Of a DNA stretch of 64,000 bases, positions 1 through 9,543 are shown piece by piece. Positions within the stretch are counted from its first letter, which is position 1, and every line of letters starts with the position of its first letter. Source of the DNA: Arthrospira sp. PCC 9108. Its GTDB lineage: Bacteria > Cyanobacteriota > Cyanobacteriia > Cyanobacteriales > Microcoleaceae. Where the stretch lies: the NCBI GenBank assembly GCA_016745315.1, contig CP066886.1, positions 3,100,501 to 3,164,500 on the forward strand, in the 5' to 3' direction. Both the position numbers and the translations under genes were made by a program. Under the pieces are notes generated by a model that did no database searches, was not told where the DNA came from, and saw only the letters and a list, made by a program, of their open reading frames with translations.

Positions 1-354
1 TGGTAGGTTTACCATCACGCTATAGGGGAGATTCCTGGTAATATCTTCGGTAGCAATCATCTGCACTTCGCAAACTTCATTTACCAAAATTCCTAACTTT
101 TCCTCACCTAATCTTAGCACAATAATTACATCATCAATTACATAAGAATTCGCTGCATTTTCCAGTCCAAAATGAATATTTAAGTCAATGATTGATAAGA
201 ATTCACTGCGTAAATTCAGAATCCCTACTAATTCGGGGGCGGCTTCGACAATGGGGTTGAGTTCAGGTAAGGAGAAAATCTCTTGCACTAACAAGCCATC
301 TACACCATAAGTCAATCCTCCCAACTTAAACATGAGATAAGGTTTGATTTCCAT
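1..354 (-). CDS. CheW-like chemotaxis/phototaxis scaffold protein (3' end outside window)
   Basis: Reading the minus strand from the ATG at 354 gives a protein beginning MEIKPYLMFKLGGLTYGVD, followed by a pattern typical of CheW domains: VQEIFSLPELNPIVEAAPEL, then GILNLRSEFLSIIDL. CheW proteins are soluble adaptors that couple chemoreceptors to the CheA kinase; in cyanobacteria such genes usually serve type IV pilus motility and phototaxis. The stop codon lies beyond position 1, so only about 118 codons are visible. It starts 19 bp after the stop of the upstream cheR on the same strand, so the two are probably co-transcribed. The assignment to the CheW family is solid; which chemosensory system it serves cannot be told from here. 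Confidence 0.85.
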   Translation of the reverse strand, partial: MEIKPYLMFKLGGLTYGVDGLLVQEIFSLPELNPIVEAAPELVGILNLRSEFLSIIDLNIHFGLENAANSYVIDDVIIVLRLGEEKLGILVNEVCEVQMIATEDITRNLPYSVMVNLP

Positions 355-373
355 GATGACAGTACCTTATTTA

Positions 374-1936
374 TTAATACAGAATCAGATTTAATTTTTG
401 TTGGAGATAAGCCGTTAATTCTCCGGCGGAAATTTTCCCCAAATAGGGAACAGGACTCTGGTCAGAAATTGTATTTAACAGGGATAGTGCTGTTAAGTAA
501 AGTTTTTTGGCTTTCAACAAATTTCCTTCCCTTTCATGGACAGTCGCCAACTCCATATGAGCGCAAATTGACGAGGCAGAAACATCTGATAAATAGATGA
601 TTCTTTTGGCAAAAATTTTCGCCGTTTCCCAGTCGCCTTTTTCCTGGGAAATGTGCAACAAAATATAATAAGGATCAATGGACAAGGAATTGATTTCTAA
701 GGCTTTTTGGCAATTCACAATCGCCGCATCATGCTGTCCGCTATTAGCATGAATTTGCGCCATTAGATAATGAGCATCAAAATTGTGGGGATGATTAGCC
801 ACAAATTCTTGAACTTTTTTGAGGGCTTCATTATAGGCTTTTTGGTTGATTAGCTTTTGGGCTTCTTCCAGGCTTTGACTAATGGCGATCGCCTGTTCTG
901 ATGCGGTGGGTATCGAGGCAACTGGTGGCGGTACAATAGATAAAGTTGAGAGATGATTCCGTTGGTGATTTTGACCATGATTTGCCGGAGGTTGAGAAGG
1001 GGAGGATAAACGGCTACCGTTGGGGGTATAATAGGGCGTATTTAGTAACGGGGATAAAGGCTGGCTTTGATGGTTTAGGGAGTCATTGGGGGAGGATACA
1101 GACAGATTTCGGGTCGGTTTTTCCCGTTGATAAATCACCGACTCTGGAAAAATGTGGGATTTAAACTCATCTAGCAATAATCCCTGAATTTCTGCATGGG
1201 CTGTCATCAGATAGCCACCGGGTCTCAGTACCTGATAAAATTTTCTCAGAACTTGTACAATATAGGGCTTCTCGAAATAAACAAAAACATTTCTACATAA
1301 AATCAAATCTATTTTACCCAGACTGGCGATCGCATTGGTACAATTATCACTCACCAAGTTAAGTTTCAGGAACCTAACCAAACTTTTAGCGGCGGGATTA
1401 ACTAACCAATTCTGTCCTTGGGGATAGAAATATTGACGTTGCACCTCCGGGTCAACCATGCGAAAAGACCAATGGCTATATACGCCATCTCTAGCCCGTT
1501 GAAGGGCTACTTCATTAACATCAGTGCCGATAATCTCAATTAACCAATTTGGCCAGTCTGGGAGCAACTGTTGCACTAAAATGGCTAAAGAGTAGGCTTC
1601 TTCCCCGGTGGAACATCCAGCACTCCACAAACGCAGAGTCTTAGAGGATTTTCGGGCGGCGATCAACTCGGGTAGTATGACCTCACGCAATAACTTAAAC
1701 TGACCGCGATCGCGAAAAAAGTAGGTTTCGGTGGTGGTCAACAAGGGCATTAATTCCGACCATTCGGTTTTACTCTCGGTATTAGCCGCCGTTAGTAAAT
1801 TATAGTATTCATTCAAACTGGAAAGATGCAGTTGCTGAACCCGCCGCCAAATTTTTTGCGAGAATGTCCCATAATCCTGGGGCCGAATATGTAGCCCGGT
1901 CATGGTAGTAATTAGTTGAATAAGCTGTTGAATCAT
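374..1936 (-). CDS. cheR: CheR-type protein-glutamate methyltransferase with C-terminal TPRs
   Basis: The 520-residue protein has a CheR fold in its first ~275 residues: an N-terminal helical domain (FSQKIWRRVQQLHLSSLNEY), the SAM-binding loop LWSAGCSTGEEAYSLAI near residue 105, and DLILCRNVFVYF near residue 210. CheR enzymes methylate glutamates of chemoreceptors with S-adenosylmethionine. After a low-complexity Ser/Pro/Asn linker (about residues 280-350) comes a TPR-like region (residues ~355-480) with helices such as DAHYLMAQIHANSGQHDAAI. CheR-TPR fusions are known and the TPRs probably mediate receptor or partner binding. It is directly followed by a cheW gene. Family call is firm; the receptor it methylates is not in view. 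Confidence 0.9.
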   Translation of the reverse strand: MIQQLIQLITTMTGLHIRPQDYGTFSQKIWRRVQQLHLSSLNEYYNLLTAANTESKTEWSELMPLLTTTETYFFRDRGQFKLLREVILPELIAARKSSKTLRLWSAGCSTGEEAYSLAILVQQLLPDWPNWLIEIIGTDVNEVALQRARDGVYSHWSFRMVDPEVQRQYFYPQGQNWLVNPAAKSLVRFLKLNLVSDNCTNAIASLGKIDLILCRNVFVYFEKPYIVQVLRKFYQVLRPGGYLMTAHAEIQGLLLDEFKSHIFPESVIYQREKPTRNLSVSSPNDSLNHQSQPLSPLLNTPYYTPNGSRLSSPSQPPANHGQNHQRNHLSTLSIVPPPVASIPTASEQAIAISQSLEEAQKLINQKAYNEALKKVQEFVANHPHNFDAHYLMAQIHANSGQHDAAIVNCQKALEINSLSIDPYYILLHISQEKGDWETAKIFAKRIIYLSDVSASSICAHMELATVHEREGNLLKAKKLYLTALSLLNTISDQSPVPYLGKISAGELTAYLQQKLNLILY

Positions 1937-2114
1937 TGACCATCAAGTTAAGTTATTTGCCCACACAACAGGCTCAAAGGCAAGAGGGAACAGTGGAGAG
2001 TTAATTATTCCCGTTTAAACTTGGTAAAGTTGAAAGGGAAAATGACTATATTTTGAGCAGCTATTATAAACCGAGGCAACCCGAACAGGCTGCCCCTAGG
2101 TAATGATGTATTTG

Positions 2115-3920
2115 CTATGCTGGATAAATCCTGATCCGGCGGTTGGGTTCTTCGCCGAAACTGTTAGATTTCAGGCGATAGTGTTCGACCAGTTCATGCT
2201 GCATTTTTCGCACTTTTGGGGAACGAGGTAAAAGTTCGACAGGTTGACCCTTGGGAATGACAATTTCCTCTACCGCTAGTCTGGCTTCCTCTAAGGCTTC
2301 GAGTTCATCAGAGGAATTCCCCGAAGCAAACAGACTGAGATCAGGAACTTCTGGAGTGCTAGGATCTGACCTGTGTAGTAACCGATGCAGAGCCTTAGCA
2401 ATCTGAGGGGGACTGCCAGATTTAACGGTGTGAATGGGTATATGGCGGTTCTTTGCCATTTGTCGCAGCTTGGACTGATTGCGAATATGCGATCGCAAAG
2501 CCAAGACCACATCAGCACCATCAATATCCTTAGTCACCACCACAGGCAACATCAGGGTGCGAATCACCTGCTCAATCTGATAGCGAGCGATCGCATAAGG
2601 ATAGATATGCAGAGGCAAATCATCCTCATTAAATCCATTATCCCCCAGATCTAAACTATTGTCATCCCCGAATCCTGGACTCTCAAAAGAGGCATTTAGC
2701 AACTGTTCAAATTCCTGGGTGGCGGGTTGATTTTCCGGCACAGACCCAGAGCGAACAGTAGTGCTAGTGGGAAGTGGCATCATTTTCCCCGAAGCCCGCA
2801 GACCCCCCAAACCGGGTGCAGACAAAGGGGGTAAGGGTCGGGATGAACCAGTGGATGAACCAGCAGGCACAGCATTACGAGCGGCGGGGGTGCTATAACG
2901 TTCTTGGGTAACAGTCACTTCACCGCGATCGTTCATTTGTCTGACCTGTAAAGTCGGCTGCATTCCCCGCAGCAAACCATCAACGGTAGTTGATACAGAC
3001 TCATGCACCACCCAACGTTCCCGTTCCAACATTTCTATGGCAATATCAAAAGTTGGGGGAGCCTTACGTTCCAAAACGGTTTTTTGGGAACCCCGCCGCC
3101 GTGCCTCATCATCCCCCAAAGTCACCGCTTGAATTCCGCCAATCAGATCTGCTAAAGTGGGGTTCTTCATCAGGTTTTCAATGCGGTTCCCGTGGGCGGT
3201 TCCGATTAATTGCACACCCCGCTCGGAAATCGTGCGGGCGGCGAGGGCTTCCAATTCTGTGCCGATTTCGTCAATGACAATCACTTCCGGCATATGGTTT
3301 TCCACCGCCTCGATCATCACCTGATGTTGCAGTTCTGGACTGGCTACCTGCATACGTCTGGCTCGTCCAATGGCTGGGTGTGGAATATCTCCATCCCCGG
3401 CAATTTCGTTAGATGTATCGATAATTACGACCCGTTTATGGAGTTCATCAGCTAGGACGCGGGCAATTTCTCGCAGGGCAGTAGTTTTGCCGACACCAGG
3501 ACGACCTAGCATTAAAATTGAGCCTCCGGTTTCTACCAAGTCTCGGATCATGCCGATTTTGCCAAAAACGGCGCGACCGACTCGACAGGTTAAGCCGATA
3601 ACTTTCCCGGTGCGGTTGCGAATGGCGCTAATCCGGTGTAAGGTTTTTTCAATGCCGGCTCGGTTGTCACCGCTAAACTCACCAATGCGGGATATGCAAT
3701 GGCTCAGGTCATCCCAGGTAACAGGCTGTTGGGATAGGTATTCGGCATTGCTGGGAAAACGAGCCTCTGGGAGACGACCCAAATCCATGACTATTTCAAT
3801 CAAACATTCGCGTTCTGGGTGGTTGATCAGGTTTTTTCGGACTGTTGGGGGAACAATATCAAGCAATCTGTTAAGGTCGTCTGTGATCTGCATACTTCTC
3901 AGGTTGAAGTGTTCAATCAA
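2115..3920 (-). CDS. Ycf45-like P-loop ATPase with C-terminal R3H-type nucleic-acid-binding region
   Basis: The 601-residue protein carries a RecA/AAA-like ATPase core. Walker A is ILMLGRPGVGKTTALREIA near residue 140 and Walker B is MPEVIVIDEIGTELEALAA near residue 215, followed by GVQLIGTAHGNRIENL. This matches the Ycf45 / SpoIIIAA-like family found in cyanobacteria and some plastids. The middle (about 330-430) is Pro/Ser/Gly-rich linker. The C-terminal part is the region annotated as R3H single-stranded nucleic acid binding in cyanobacterial members and ends EEPNRRIRIYPA. The function in cyanobacteria is not established. A second in-frame ATG nine codons in (MQITDDL) is an alternative start. 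It lies 43 bp downstream of ldpA and may share its transcript. Confidence 0.82.
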   Translation of the reverse strand: MIEHFNLRSMQITDDLNRLLDIVPPTVRKNLINHPERECLIEIVMDLGRLPEARFPSNAEYLSQQPVTWDDLSHCISRIGEFSGDNRAGIEKTLHRISAIRNRTGKVIGLTCRVGRAVFGKIGMIRDLVETGGSILMLGRPGVGKTTALREIARVLADELHKRVVIIDTSNEIAGDGDIPHPAIGRARRMQVASPELQHQVMIEAVENHMPEVIVIDEIGTELEALAARTISERGVQLIGTAHGNRIENLMKNPTLADLIGGIQAVTLGDDEARRRGSQKTVLERKAPPTFDIAIEMLERERWVVHESVSTTVDGLLRGMQPTLQVRQMNDRGEVTVTQERYSTPAARNAVPAGSSTGSSRPLPPLSAPGLGGLRASGKMMPLPTSTTVRSGSVPENQPATQEFEQLLNASFESPGFGDDNSLDLGDNGFNEDDLPLHIYPYAIARYQIEQVIRTLMLPVVVTKDIDGADVVLALRSHIRNQSKLRQMAKNRHIPIHTVKSGSPPQIAKALHRLLHRSDPSTPEVPDLSLFASGNSSDELEALEEARLAVEEIVIPKGQPVELLPRSPKVRKMQHELVEHYRLKSNSFGEEPNRRIRIYPA

Positions 3921-3963
3921 TAGGGTGGGTGAGAACTGGTTGAGGGATTTGAGTACGGAAACC

Positions 3964-5073
3964 TCAAAATCCTTTGATTTGGGAAACCAGGGAACTTGCT
4001 AGGTTAACGGCTTTCCATAGTAGGTCTGGTTGGGTTTCTAATTGAGTGATTTTTGACATTTCTAGGGGGTCAGATTCCTGATTAGGAGATTCTAGGGATT
4101 CTAAAATGGGGGAAAGTAAGGTGCGAGCATAGCTACCATAGGCGACTCCGGCGACTTTTGGGGAAGTGGAGTTTTTCTCGGTTCCCTCATCGGGGAGAAG
4201 TTTTAGCGATCGCAGTTTGGCTACAGTATAATCGTTTGTGCCTCCTGCTAGTTGCACATATCCTGGTAGTTGGGCGGATAAGACCTTTTGGCTCAGTTGA
4301 ATGCTGGCTCTGGTGGTGCCACTACCTATGTCGCCACTCATGGGTCTACCGTCGGTTTGCCAAATTAAGGCGGTGGTTGAGGGTAGGGGAGTGATTAGCT
4401 GATGGAGACTCCGCAAATAATCGATTAGATCGGGGCTGTTGGGACAGCTAATGGCGATCGCTTTGAGTTGGTGTATCCAGGGCTGAATATGATGCCACAG
4501 GCGACGGAAGTCGGCTTCGCGATCGCTTTGGGTATGGATTTCGATGGCATCTACTCCGGTTTGAAACACCAGCGGCGCAACGGCTTCTGGGCTAAATACA
4601 TAGGACCGAGCCCCGATCAAATTTGATGGACAAACGGGTATACACCGACCACAGCCATAGCATAGTTCATCTATAACGCCAGCTTGTAGGTCGCTAAAGG
4701 CGATCGCCCCGGCCGGACAAATGCTTTCACAGGGACGGGGACAATTGGTTGGACAGGCTGTAGCTTCAAATTCGGCTTTCCGAAAATGGGGATCTTCTCC
4801 GTCGTTGAGGCTGACCATTAACCACGGTCTCCCTCCATAGCCAAAACCTCGGCGACGGGCGCTATCTCCTAAGTCAGCAGCTATGGCGATCGCTTCGAGG
4901 GTAGCTTTAATCACCGCCGGGTCCGCCGCCACATCAATGCAGTCCGCCCCCGCTAGGGTATAAGCTAAGGCTAGATGGCGAACTGATGGCAGGTGCTGGT
5001 AACTGGCTCCGCAAATGAGTTTGAACCAGCGACCTGTTTTCAGTGATGTTAGGGGGGAATCAATAGTGATCAC
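3964..5073 (-). CDS. ldpA: LdpA, iron-sulfur protein of the circadian clock input
   Basis: The 369-residue product has two ferredoxin-like cysteine clusters: CPTNCPRPCESICPAGAI (about residues 107-124) and CYGCGRCIPVCPSNLIGA (about 138-155). The N-terminus RWFKLICGASYQHLPSVRHL and the segment LAGADCIDVAADPAVI are typical of LdpA. In Synechococcus elongatus LdpA modulates circadian period according to light and redox state. The start is a GTG at 5073, preferred because the protein then begins MITIDSPLTSLKTGRWF, in line with remembered relatives. It sits 39 bp downstream of ndhN on the same strand, a gene pairing seen in other cyanobacteria. Confidence 0.9.
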   Translation of the reverse strand: MITIDSPLTSLKTGRWFKLICGASYQHLPSVRHLALAYTLAGADCIDVAADPAVIKATLEAIAIAADLGDSARRRGFGYGGRPWLMVSLNDGEDPHFRKAEFEATACPTNCPRPCESICPAGAIAFSDLQAGVIDELCYGCGRCIPVCPSNLIGARSYVFSPEAVAPLVFQTGVDAIEIHTQSDREADFRRLWHHIQPWIHQLKAIAISCPNSPDLIDYLRSLHQLITPLPSTTALIWQTDGRPMSGDIGSGTTRASIQLSQKVLSAQLPGYVQLAGGTNDYTVAKLRSLKLLPDEGTEKNSTSPKVAGVAYGSYARTLLSPILESLESPNQESDPLEMSKITQLETQPDLLWKAVNLASSLVSQIKGF

Positions 5074-5112
5074 ATTTTCTATGTTTACATAGCTGCAGGA
5101 AATGGTTGGCGC

Positions 5113-5586
5113 TTACGCAACGGCGATCGCATTTTTTAAAGGTTTCCAGCTAAATTGGCGATCGCCTCCCATCTCTATAGCAATTTTAACCCGAGGTTCG
5201 AGGCTCGGTAAGCGACTGAGAAAATCCACCTCTTGGCTTGACAAAATCTGCCCTTCTATGATCCATAATACTAATCCCTTCGAGTTGGGGGGCAGATTTT
5301 CTAACTGATAGTTGACCACCGGAGGAATATAATAAATGTCTCCCACCGCCGCATCATTACCGCTGCTTTTTTTCCCTAGGTGAGCTGGTCGGACACCATG
5401 AACCCCCAACAAGTACGCCGCCAAGTCACCTAATCCCCTTGCCGATAAGCTATAGGTAGTATAACCGGCTATTCTGAGACGGCGGCGGTAACGTCCCTCA
5501 AATCCTCCCTCCAAGGGAACATAAAGGGCTAAAGCTCCTTCCGACTCCAAATCTCGAATTAGTTTCCCACCCGTTGTAATCAGTGC
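5113..5586 (-). CDS. ndhN: NAD(P)H-quinone oxidoreductase subunit N (NdhN)
   Basis: This is a soluble subunit of the cyanobacterial NDH-1 complex, found in the oxygenic-photosynthesis-specific part of the complex on the thylakoid membrane, where NDH-1 runs cyclic electron flow and respiration. Recognisable segments are ALYVPLEGGFEGRYRRRL, YTTYSLSARGLGDLAAYL and GDIYYIPPVVNYQL, and the length fits the family. The frame stays open further upstream with an ATG at 5616 (MSKQTVIEP), but I place the start at the ATG at 5586 because family members begin MALxTTGGxLIRxLE. It is followed at 39 bp by ldpA. Confidence 0.88.
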   Translation of the reverse strand, partial: ALITTGGKLIRDLESEGALALYVPLEGGFEGRYRRRLRIAGYTTYSLSARGLGDLAAYLLGVHGVRPAHLGKKSSGNDAAVGDIYYIPPVVNYQLENLPPNSKGLVLWIIEGQILSSQEVDFLSRLPSLEPRVKIAIEMGGDRQFSWKPLKNAIAVA

Positions 5587-5616
5587 CATAGGTTCAATTA
5601 CTGTCTGTTTGCTCAA

Positions 5617-5931
5617 CTGTTACCTTAAATTTACCAGATTTAGGCGATCGGGCAACCTTCCGGCCACACAATTGATCATTGTAGGGGCGGGTTCTTCTAT
5701 AACCTCGCCTCCCCAACCGGCAATTAATAATTAATAATTAATAATTAATAATTAATAATTATCAACCTCGCGTCCCTACCCCGCAATTCATTATTTATTA
5801 CGGCTTTTTCAGTAATCATGCAATAGGCTGTCAAAGTCCCTCTCCCCCCCTGGGATCCAGATTGAGGGTGAGGGTAATATTTAGCACGATTTCTGAAGCT
5901 GTATTCATTGTTAATTATTCATTGTTCAATA
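5617..5931. repeat. Intergenic region with a 7-bp AT repeat
   Basis: The gap between ndhN and the UPF0182 gene holds no convincing gene. At about 5722-5761 the sequence repeats AATTAAT five to six times in a row. The remainder contains short pieces such as GTAGGGGCGGGTTCT (near 5682) and CTCGCGTCCCTACCCCGC that resemble fragments of the palindromic repeat found at 52-55 kb. The AT repeat itself also recurs in shorter form at about 51965-51997. Confidence 0.6.
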
Positions 5932-8900
5932 TCAATTGGGAACTATAATGGCGGGTTCAATGGGGTCAGCATCAAAAACAGCTTGCAGAGATTCATCTAA
6001 AGTCGGACGCATGACAATTCGATTTTCATAGGCAACAATGACCCTGACTAGAGTAGGTAAACTATTATCAGTCGCCTCGAGATAAATGGGTTCTACATAC
6101 AACAAAGACTGTTCAATGGGAATTACTAATAAATTACCCTGAAGCACGCGGGAGCCTTGACGATTCCACAGTGAGATCTGCTCAGATATTCGGGGTTCTT
6201 GGTTAATTAGTGCCTCTACCTGTTCAGGTCCAAATACTAATCGCTGCTTAGGAAACTGATATAATAACAGTTTGCCATATTGGGGAGAGTCCGATCGCGC
6301 CGCTAACCAAGCAATTAAATTGAGGCGACTGGCGGGAGTAAATGGCTGCAATAGAATAAACTCCGCCATGGCTTCTGTGGGTAGTTTCATAATCAAATAA
6401 TAAGGCGCAACTCGTTGAGTTTGACCGCCATAAATTTCGGTAGGAATGCGCCAGACATCTTCCCGGTTATAGAACACCCTAGGATCCTGCATATGGTAAG
6501 TTAATAGGCGTTCTGATTGCACCGTAAATAAATCTTGGGGGTATCGAATATGCTCATACAAAGATTGGGGCATATTTTCGATGGGTTCAAATAAATCGGG
6601 AAAAATTTGGCGCAAAGTGATTAACAGCGGGTCTCTGGGTTCACTGAGATAGTAGAATTTAATGGAGCCATTATAGGCATCAATTACGACTTTAACTGAG
6701 TTGCGAATGTAGTTAAATTCGCCATCTTCTGGGTCGGAATAGGGGTAGCGACTGCTGGTGGTGTAAGCATCTAAAATCCAATAGAGATATTTGCCATCCT
6801 GTGCATTTTCGGGAACCACATCTTGACCTAGGCTGCTATCTGCGGCTACCAAATAAGGGTTTTTATCATATCGTAAAAAAGGAGCGATCGCTTTAACTCG
6901 CTGTGGAATTTGACGACGAAATAGGACTTTAGTTTCCGGCAAAAAGTTCCGGGTAAAAATCATTTGCCAGTTTTTTAAATACTTAGCAAATAGTAACCGC
7001 CGCCATAGGGAGTTAATCAGGATACCCCCATCACCGCTATAGGTATTATAGACATTTTCATCACCGGAGGGAAAGTCAAACTCCAAAACCTTAGTACCAG
7101 TCATGACATTGGTATTAGTGAGTTGACCGTAATAAATGCGAGGCTTTCCGATAGGGATACTATCTTCAACGCGAGGATCAACTTCTAGGGTAGTATCTGA
7201 GTTAAACCGAGGCGCAGGACCGATATTTTTAATAAAATATTTGGGTAGTCCTCCTTCAGCTACTTTGTTAACTGGCGATAGGGTAAATCCATAACCGTGG
7301 GTATAGACGAGGTGTTGATTAATCCAAGTTTGCGCTTTTTCGGGGACTAGCTGATAGTCTAATTCCCGTCCTGCAATAATCACCTGTTGTTTTTGAGTAC
7401 GATTATCTGGTGTTTGTTCTTCTTCTGGTTTCAGCAAAGTATAGCGGTCAATTGCAGCATCCAGAAATTCATAATAAGGTCGAATTTGCTGGAGTTGACG
7501 ATTAGTTTGTAATAGGGGTCGCTGGTCCCACAGCCGAATATTGTCAATGGTGAGAGAATTTCTTTCGAGGTCAGCAAGGCTGAGTTCAGCGTCTGGGTCA
7601 AAGGTTTCAATCTCAATATTGTCGAGATTAAAACCCTGTTGGGTAAATTGAATATTGCGTTCCATAAAGGGCAATTCTCGCTCTAATTCGTTAGGCTGAA
7701 CTATGACCCTTTGCACAATCTCCGGTAACCAAACATTGGCACAAAATCCCATTAAAATATATACAGATAAAATTGCCCTCAAAGAATAGCTATCCGCGAA
7801 TAATTTGGCATAGCGTTTAGGCTGCGATCGCCGACGACGCAAGCCCATATTTTTCAAGAAAAACTCGACATAAGGTTTAATAACTTCTACGGAAAAGAAG
7901 GCCTGCCAGAATAGAAACAGTGCAAATAATATACTAATGAAAAACATCAGGTAATAAGCTGGTTCAGCTACGTTAACATCGGTATAGCCAGCCCCAAATA
8001 CGACCCCGCGTTCTGAATATAATAACTCATATCGATTTAACCAATATCGCAGAGCCATAGATAGCATGAAGACACCAGCCAACCCATGTAAGTGGCGCTG
8101 CTGAAACCGAGAAAATCCGGGAAATTTTCCTTGGTTAAAGCTATCACCGGAGAGGAGATAAATTAAGGAGCAGGAAATTAGGGTTAACAGAAATAGACCG
8201 AATAGCCAAAATTCTACTAAGTCAATGGCGGAGAGGATAAAAATATAAAAACCAATATCTTTGTTAAAGAGACCTTCTGTAATCTGAAAATCGGTGGGGT
8301 AGAAAAATCCCAGTACATTAATCCAGTGACTGGAAAGAACCCAACCAAAACCGAGGCTAAAAAATACAGCGATCGCACTGAGAGAAAGTTGTGGTTTAAT
8401 TATCACTGCTATAGTCAGAGCCAAACTCATGGCAATTTGCCACCATTGGATAGGTTGCTGAGTGATCATTTCCCAAACTACGGCAAAATCAAACCGACGG
8501 GGTAGCAAAGGAACAACCAAATCCTGCTCTAGGCTGATGTTGAAATCTGTAATAAACTCATAGCCATAGTGGAGTATCATCACCACCATGAACATAGTTG
8601 GCCCAATTACCAGAAAAGACAGCCATGGCAAATTTAAGGCTGGGGGCGGACTAGGGGGAGGCGGTGAAAATAGGGCATCCTCAAATCGATGGTAAGATTT
8701 AATGGCGGCACGAGTGCGAAATTTGTCAGCAATAGCCAAATTGAAGAATAGAAAGGCTGCACTCAAACCCACCCCTAGGACCCATAATCCTACTTGGGTT
8801 AGCAGTCGTCGCCTGAATACGGATAAATAGCCAACTTCATCAAACCATAGGTATTCGGCGATGACCCAGGTGATCATATCAAATATCAACCATGCGCCGA

Positions 8901-8943
8901 ACAGGAACAGAAGCGCTTTTAGGATCCAGTTTTTGGATATCAT
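5932..8943 (-). CDS. UPF0182 family large membrane protein
   Basis: The 1003-residue product begins with seven or so strongly hydrophobic segments within about the first 430 residues (for example ALLFLFGAWLIFDMITWVIA and LALTIAVIIKPQLSLSAIAV) and then has a long hydrophilic part of roughly 570 residues. Length and layout match the UPF0182 family of cyanobacteria and actinobacteria, whose function is unknown. The N-terminal segment WFDEVGYLSVFRRRLLTQVG is characteristic. The proline-rich run around residue 95 (FSPPPPSPPP) is a cytoplasmic or periplasmic loop. It stands alone on the minus strand, with a 315-bp gap after it. The family call is firm, but no reaction can be assigned. Confidence 0.88.
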   Translation of the reverse strand: MISKNWILKALLFLFGAWLIFDMITWVIAEYLWFDEVGYLSVFRRRLLTQVGLWVLGVGLSAAFLFFNLAIADKFRTRAAIKSYHRFEDALFSPPPPSPPPALNLPWLSFLVIGPTMFMVVMILHYGYEFITDFNISLEQDLVVPLLPRRFDFAVVWEMITQQPIQWWQIAMSLALTIAVIIKPQLSLSAIAVFFSLGFGWVLSSHWINVLGFFYPTDFQITEGLFNKDIGFYIFILSAIDLVEFWLFGLFLLTLISCSLIYLLSGDSFNQGKFPGFSRFQQRHLHGLAGVFMLSMALRYWLNRYELLYSERGVVFGAGYTDVNVAEPAYYLMFFISILFALFLFWQAFFSVEVIKPYVEFFLKNMGLRRRRSQPKRYAKLFADSYSLRAILSVYILMGFCANVWLPEIVQRVIVQPNELERELPFMERNIQFTQQGFNLDNIEIETFDPDAELSLADLERNSLTIDNIRLWDQRPLLQTNRQLQQIRPYYEFLDAAIDRYTLLKPEEEQTPDNRTQKQQVIIAGRELDYQLVPEKAQTWINQHLVYTHGYGFTLSPVNKVAEGGLPKYFIKNIGPAPRFNSDTTLEVDPRVEDSIPIGKPRIYYGQLTNTNVMTGTKVLEFDFPSGDENVYNTYSGDGGILINSLWRRLLFAKYLKNWQMIFTRNFLPETKVLFRRQIPQRVKAIAPFLRYDKNPYLVAADSSLGQDVVPENAQDGKYLYWILDAYTTSSRYPYSDPEDGEFNYIRNSVKVVIDAYNGSIKFYYLSEPRDPLLITLRQIFPDLFEPIENMPQSLYEHIRYPQDLFTVQSERLLTYHMQDPRVFYNREDVWRIPTEIYGGQTQRVAPYYLIMKLPTEAMAEFILLQPFTPASRLNLIAWLAARSDSPQYGKLLLYQFPKQRLVFGPEQVEALINQEPRISEQISLWNRQGSRVLQGNLLVIPIEQSLLYVEPIYLEATDNSLPTLVRVIVAYENRIVMRPTLDESLQAVFDADPIEPAIIVPN

Positions 8944-9130
8944 GGAATGGAGTAGGTTAAATTTGTACTGTTGACCATTTTAGTGTCTGGAGTCGATCGC
9001 GTCGAAGGCGATCGCTTTTTGGGGTCAAAACCATAATTGGCCCTAATTTATGGAGGTAGCAACACGGTTTCACTCAGAACCGTTTACAATCCTAATCGCT
9101 GGTAAATTTATCGGGAGGGATACCTTAAAT

Positions 9131-9253
9131 ATGGATATCAAGTTAATTTTAGTCGGGTTAAGCGTGGTGTTTAGCATCGCCTGCATATTCTTCGGCACAC
9201 AAAACGGCTTCTACGACAGCGACGACTATCATGGTAACGGTTCCGCTCATTAG
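9131..9253 (+). CDS. 40-residue single-pass membrane peptide
   Basis: An ATG at 9131 preceded by the purine-rich GGGAGGGA opens a 40-codon frame: a short hydrophobic helix (LILVGLSVVFSIACIFFG) followed by a polar tail TQNGFYDSDDYHGNGSAH. The clean signal-anchor pattern, the Shine-Dalgarno-like run and the tail with alternating Asp, Tyr and His make it look like a real small thylakoid or plasma-membrane protein. I think similar short proteins exist in other cyanobacteria but cannot name one. A longer version starting at 9050 is possible but adds a less protein-like N-terminus. Confidence 0.6.
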   Translation: MDIKLILVGLSVVFSIACIFFGTQNGFYDSDDYHGNGSAH

Positions 9254-9279
9254 GAACCCACCACCTCTCAAACCCCTCG

Positions 9280-9317
9280 GAGACAAGGCTGGCCTTGTCT
9301 CTACCCCTTTTGGGGGT
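9280..9317 (+). terminator. Hairpin(s) after the 40-residue ORF
   Basis: AGACAAGG (9281-9288) and CCTTGTCT (9293-9300) form a perfect stem with a 4-nt loop. It is followed by a second small stem, TACCCC/GGGGTA, and then AT-rich DNA. It may terminate the transcript of the small membrane peptide. There is no long T run directly behind the stem, so the assignment is weak. The same stem sequence recurs at 46454-46490. Confidence 0.4.
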
Positions 9318-9362
9318 ATTTAGCAAAATTATTAAAATTTTCTAAAGAAATCCCATAGACCC

Positions 9363-9392
9363 TTGACATTTATTTGGGAAACGGTAACAATA
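9363..9392 (+). promoter_or_regulatory. Putative sigma-70-type promoter of the DUF4278 gene
   Basis: A consensus -35 box TTGACA lies at 9363-9368. About 17 bp further on is TAACAAT (9385-9391), a fair -10 box. This places a start near 9398, leaving a leader of about 145 nt before the ATG at 9544. The leader contains no obvious terminator. Confidence 0.45.
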
Positions 9393-9543
9393 GATACAGA
9401 AACAAAAACAAATCGTTCATCTCTTTTCGCTCTAAGGGTTTTCGAGCCCATAAGTTCAGAGGAGGGGAGACGGAAGTAGGGAGTAATCCCGAAGGAACGC
9501 GCCTCACTAAGTTAACCAATTTTGAACAAGAGAGGCGAAAATC

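Noticed and set aside
3370..4002. 210-codon plus-strand ORF
   Set aside because: It is antisense to the Walker A region of the Ycf45-like gene and has an Arg/Ser/Pro-rich composition without any protein-like pattern.
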